From Smittium culicis (taxonomy: Eukaryota > Kickxellomycota > Harpellomycetes > Harpellales > Legeriomycetaceae), in contig LSSN01001346.1 of the NCBI GenBank assembly GCA_001970855.1, positions 1-64,000 of the forward strand: a stretch of 64,000 nt of DNA. Reading direction: 5' to 3'. Every line of letters starts with the position of its first letter. The first letter of the stretch is position 1. Below, piece by piece: positions 59,379 through 64,000 of this stretch. The notes under the pieces are model-generated. The model worked only from the letters and a program-made list of their open reading frames with translations, ran no database searches and was not told the origin of the DNA. The position numbers were made by a program, and so were the translations under genes.

Positions 59379-62300
59379 TTCATATAAATGCATATAAGTC
59401 TATTGTTCCTTAAAAAATCTCGCTATTTTTTAGATTCCGGTATCCTCAGACGCCATTTTTTGCACTATTTTGCAGGTTAATTAATAGTTTAAAGTTCACA
59501 TTAAAATTTTAAACTTCAAGAATTGTAATTTTGATAATCTTGCCATTGTAAAAAATTTATAATCGCCAATATATGCTAAAATGAGATAAATCTTAAATTA
59601 GCCCGAAAATTAGAAAAATAAAAATATGAAAAGAGGAATGAACAAATTTCAACACGAGGAATGCCGGAAACGTGCATTTTAAGAATTTAATACCCGATAT
59701 ATAAATTAAAACACGTGGCTTTAGTGTATTATACCTATTCTATTTGTATAATTTTTTTATAATCAGATGGCTCCAAAATTATATTAATATGAAAATGACA
59801 CGTGTTAAAACTATTATTCATGATTCATATTATTTTTTTTTTCACTGAAGTCTATGAATTATTAATTAAGCTCGGGTAAATTAATTGAATTTTAATTATC
59901 GTAAACCATATCACGACTGATAATTTTTACATGGTAAAAAAGTGTAAATATCGGGGCGGAGATTAGTTTTTCTACTTTTTACTCATTTTACAGCTAAGAC
60001 TTTATCAAGAGAATTTTATGAATCACCTTAATCATTTCGTAAAAATTTTTTTAGTAAAGATGAAGCCTAATTTTGATTCACATATTTAATAATAAACTAT
60101 GGCGTTATGTAGAAATTTTCTCCCTAATATATACGTATAGCAAGAATATCTACTTAAAGATATTTCATAGTTGTTAAAAAGTGAAGAAATGATTTTAAAT
60201 AAATAACGAAGCTTTGAATTGAAATAAAAACGTACCCTTGTTTAAAAATATTGTGGCGGCTCCTATATCATAGTCAAAGCTTTGAACTTATCATTTTTGG
60301 CTTTGAAGGTATTTTTTAAGAGCGCTCTACGGTTAAATTCATTTTGAGTAGCTTAAAATTTGAATATCTTATTCTTAGTGATTCTTGCTCAAATCTCAAA
60401 ATATCCAAAAAAACCCCGAAATATAATATATTGTAAATTGCTAGATTGGTGCTTCAAAAAAAATCGTTACCAATTAAAACTGATAGTATTAAATGCTGTG
60501 TGAGTTTATTATCATTTACAAAAAGATGCCTATTGAATGGTATCGACTACTAAGAATCTAAGAGTATCCATTTAATAAAACTTTTATTGAAAATTTACCA
60601 AAGCAAATTTGACATTTCGGAAATCTCATAAATTATTTTTAAAGCTCCGATAAAGGGGTTTTTTTAAAATTAATCTCCACTAAAAGTATTATAAATAATG
60701 ATGCCATATATTTTTAACACTAAGAATTGCGATAATTGCAGTAAGACCTTCGAGAAATTAACTGATATTTTTACCCCATTTTGGTCCAAATTTCCTCTCT
60801 AATGGTGATTTACCATTTTTAGGACTTTTAATGCTAATAATAGTTAGGAAGGCGCTAAGTTAAATATTAGCAAAAAAAAAATTAAGCTTTAGTTTTCTTA
60901 ATATAACATTTTAATCAGCTTTTTTTTTTTTTAAAAAAAAGTAAAACTTGATTCGTTAATTTAAACGTTTAGTTTCCATGTTAGAGATTTTATTTCGTCT
61001 CATCTACAGTCAGTTTTAAAAGTAGCTGAGAGTTGCCTTCTCAAAGTGCAATTGACAAGTGGTAAGATTATTTGAAATAGGAATAGCCAATTCACAAATA
61101 AAATTTATGGAAGCTTATTAATTTAATTTAATTAGACTGCATTATTGCTTTAATAAAAATGAGGTATACTTCAAACAATAAATCATATTTCTTATATTTA
61201 CAAATCATAAAGTTTCCATTTTAGAGGTTTCCATCTCAAGGTGTTGCAATATTAGGGGCTTTACTGTACTAACTGGGCTAATAATTATAATTTTAATAAT
61301 AACATAAATAATAACAATAACTGTCATTGAAAAAATATTCTATTAAATGTTTAATGGTAAGATTTTTTTAAGAAACTGCTAAATTTTAACCCTTAGTAAA
61401 TAATTAAAATATGAATATGAATGAATTGTTTATTTTTTCCAAATAAAATGCTCATAGATTATTCTAAGAGATACAAACGGAACTGATTTAATTTTAGATA
61501 AGGTTAATATTATTTCAGCTATATCTAAACAAAAAGTATCTTAAGACAAGGATAGAAGGAAAACACCTTTAAATAAAAATTTTTTTCTAGCGATTTATAT
61601 GCGTCTAAATTAGAATAAATAATGTTCGCTTATTGTATGTATTCTTTGTAAAAATATATCTTCAATTTTAGAATATATATAATCAATAGTATTTATTTCA
61701 TTTTCCTATTTTTTTTTTTGGATAAACAATCAGATAGTATCAGATACTAGTTTTTTAACGATAATGCATGTATTAATATTATTGGAATCATGATGGTATT
61801 CTTATTTCATATATAAACATATATACATTTTATGCGAATATATAACTGTAATGATAATAAATAGTTCAAAAAATACTACAACGGTTATAAAACTTTCACA
61901 TATGATAAACTTTATTATCAAAAAGCCTATCGATATACATCTGAGGAAAGCGACACGCCTACTAATAAAATAAAATAAAATAAAATAAAATAAAATAAAA
62001 TAAAATAAAATAAAATAAAATAAAATAAAATAAAATAAAATAAAATAAAATAAAATAAAATAAAATAAATCCCATATATTCAGTAGACGTCATTAATTTC
62101 ACACTTCATTTTTACGTTTTTTAAAATCGTAGTATTTTCAGATTTTAATTCTTATTTTATATATTCAGGATAAAATTTCGCAGGAATGAAAAATTACTGC
62201 TTATGTCTTATAATAAAAATTAAAGATAATATTTATTTCTATACGATTAATTCTTTAGTTTAAAAAGATCGTACCCACAAAAAAAATAAAATTCAAATTA

Positions 62301-64000
62301 AATTGAAATATTATTTTAAAAGCTAACTATTTAATGAATCGATATTAAAAAAATACATTATAATATATTTGTGAAACGATTTTACTATTTGGTACTGCGA
62401 AATAAATGCGCTATCGAATGTACACACATAGCCCAGAATTTTCAGAATATAGAATTCTTTACAGACAAAGCTCAAAGTTATGGATATCTTAATTTCTAAA
62501 ATATTACATACTAAAATCCAAAGTCTTTAATCAACAGCTTTAATAGAGTATATAAAGAATTGAATTTGAGCCTCTTTTTCAAAGAGGAAATTTATAAAGA
62601 AAAAATTTTATGTTTACATTTCTTTAATCTCCGATATATACACTATGTCCCGAGTGTTTCTAGTGGTAATTTTTATTTTATATTCAATCAGAAACTACAT
62701 TCAAATATCCCAATGGTATTATCTAATAGACACATTTAAAGATTATTAGTATACATAGTTTCAGTTAAATATAATTTCACTTTTCAAAAGAATCTCCAAC
62801 ATGAAAAATGATTTAAAGAGCCACTTTTTCTATCGATATTTCCGGGCTCATAAGCTACATTTTTATTTTAAAACGTCTCATGAAATTGACATATAATAGA
62901 TTATCAAATCCAGCTAATATCATTTTCTAATTTATTTTAGCGAATAAACTTAGCATTTTAAACAGCTATGCTGAACAAAAGAATCTCCAATATAAAAGGT
63001 TCGCAATGAAAATCCAATCGAAAAAAAATCCGCGTTCATTAGGGATCGACCATAAAAGAAAGCGCCGATATAATAATAATTTGTGAAAACTGGAAAGAAT
63101 TATTGATAATTTAAATGCTGATATTTTTTTTCTTCCAAGATTAGCATTGAGAGAGATTTAATTTAATTATTTAATCAGAGGATCAAGTTTATGATCTTAT
63201 TCTTAATGAATATGTATAAAGCCTAAAGTATAATATTTTAAATAATTCAAAACATTATTTAATTATTATATTGCTATTTAAAGATTGGGGTATAATATAA
63301 TCGTAAATATTAGTTAAAAGATGAGTGCAGAAAGATTTAGATATTATTAAAATTATATTCTTATCCCTGATAAATAGAAAACTAAAACGATTTTGATTTG
63401 GGCCAAGTTTATAAAGGGCGGTAGATAGTTTTTTAACTAGACGATTATATGAAAAAAAAATTAAAATAATTTTGATAAAGAGTCGAAAATGTGAATTTAC
63501 TAAATCCGATTAGCTCTAAAAATGATTCATAATCGAGTGTTAGGCATTACTATTTGATTTTTTTTTAAATATGAAGCTATTTTTTAAAAGTATTACTATA
63601 TATCTATCATATATGTAGGCTTTTAATTAAATTAGTATATAAAACAAGCAATTTTTCAATATAAGCTTGAATTATAAAGTATAAAATAACTATACTATTT
63701 AGGAATGCGGATTATTTTATAAATGGAAATCTTTCAAAATTCTATCAGGTAGCGGAAGAAATCTACTAAAAATTCTCATTGATACAATTAAATTAATAGG
63801 TTCATAATGGCAAGGCAATAGTATATCTTCAATTCTAAACGTTTATTATTATTATTTTTCGGGAATACTCTATTGCTTAACGTTTGCAATGAATGTAAAC
63901 AATTAAGGTTTTTAAAAGCATCTCATTTAGAAAAGTTAGTTTTAATTTGATTAGTCAAATAGTCCTTACCATTTTTTTGCATGATAAATCAATGATACTT
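59379..64000. other. AT-rich gene desert, right part
   Basis: No coding exon, RNA gene or mobile element is supported. The microsatellite at 61966-62069 is the only structured feature seen. Confidence 0.5.
61966..62069. repeat. TAAAA pentanucleotide microsatellite, about 21 copies
   Basis: An uninterrupted (TAAAA)n array of 104 bp with no mismatch. The perfect purity over about 21 units implies ongoing slippage and a polymorphic locus. It also resembles an extended retroposon tail, but no element body is visible to either side. Confidence 0.97.

Noticed and set aside
1..64000. tRNA, rRNA or CRISPR arrays
   Set aside because: Looking for T-loop-like GGTTCRA motifs with matching stems, conserved rRNA blocks and regularly spaced repeats gave nothing convincing. 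A covariance-model search would be decisive.

Overview
The window looks like nuclear DNA from an intron-rich, very AT-rich eukaryote, most likely an early-diverging fungus. The support for this is ordinary GT-AG introns of about 60-230 nt, a complex I subunit (so real mitochondria), fungal-style small CYSTM proteins, an Sds3-type HDAC subunit, a two-BIR Bir1-type survivin, and a DIRS-type tyrosine-recombinase retrotransposon. I cannot name the species. Coding exons are clearly richer in G+C than the flanks. I found no rRNA, tRNA or CRISPR array.

Layout. 1-2.3 kb: an old, broken DIRS copy that begins abruptly after a run of 18 G. 5.0-7.8 kb: a CYSTM gene and a decayed duplicate of it, separated by two abutting piggyBac-like MITEs. 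9.66-12.57 kb: a convergent pair, RRP46 (exosome, +) and an SDS3-like gene (-). 14.6-15.7 kb: the 24 kDa subunit of complex I (+). 15.7-19.8 kb: a gene-poor stretch with one possible broken exon. 19.8-24.0 kb: a nearly full-length but frameshifted DIRS element with gag, RT, RNase H, tyrosine recombinase, inverted terminal repeats and an internal complementary region. 25.4-30.8 kb: a DMT/nucleotide-sugar-transporter-like membrane protein and a 10-exon ALG8 glucosyltransferase, both +. 34.0-40.5 kb: a second CYSTM protein (+), then proteasome alpha4 (PRE9/PSMA4), signal peptidase subunit SPC1 and BIR1, all on -. 40.5-52.4 kb: an extremely AT-rich gene desert. 52.4-53.9 kb: an unidentified helical protein (+, 5' end not found) convergent with an R-SNARE (-). 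53.9-64 kb: a second AT-rich desert with one MITE and a long TAAAA microsatellite.

The host genes are single-copy housekeeping functions and form no operon or shared pathway. ALG8, SPC1, the transporter-like protein and the R-SNARE all belong to the secretory pathway, which is probably chance. Gene models were assembled by hand from splice signals, reading-frame continuity and family similarity. Every multi-exon model given as a CDS keeps frame across all junctions; the gene at 52.4 kb is incomplete at its 5' end. The most unusual content is the mobile-element biology: the complete DIRS end architecture, at least six copies of a TTAA-flanked MITE family, and a poly(A)-tailed dispersed repeat that appears to carry a conserved coding tail. 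I saw no convincing new multi-gene system.
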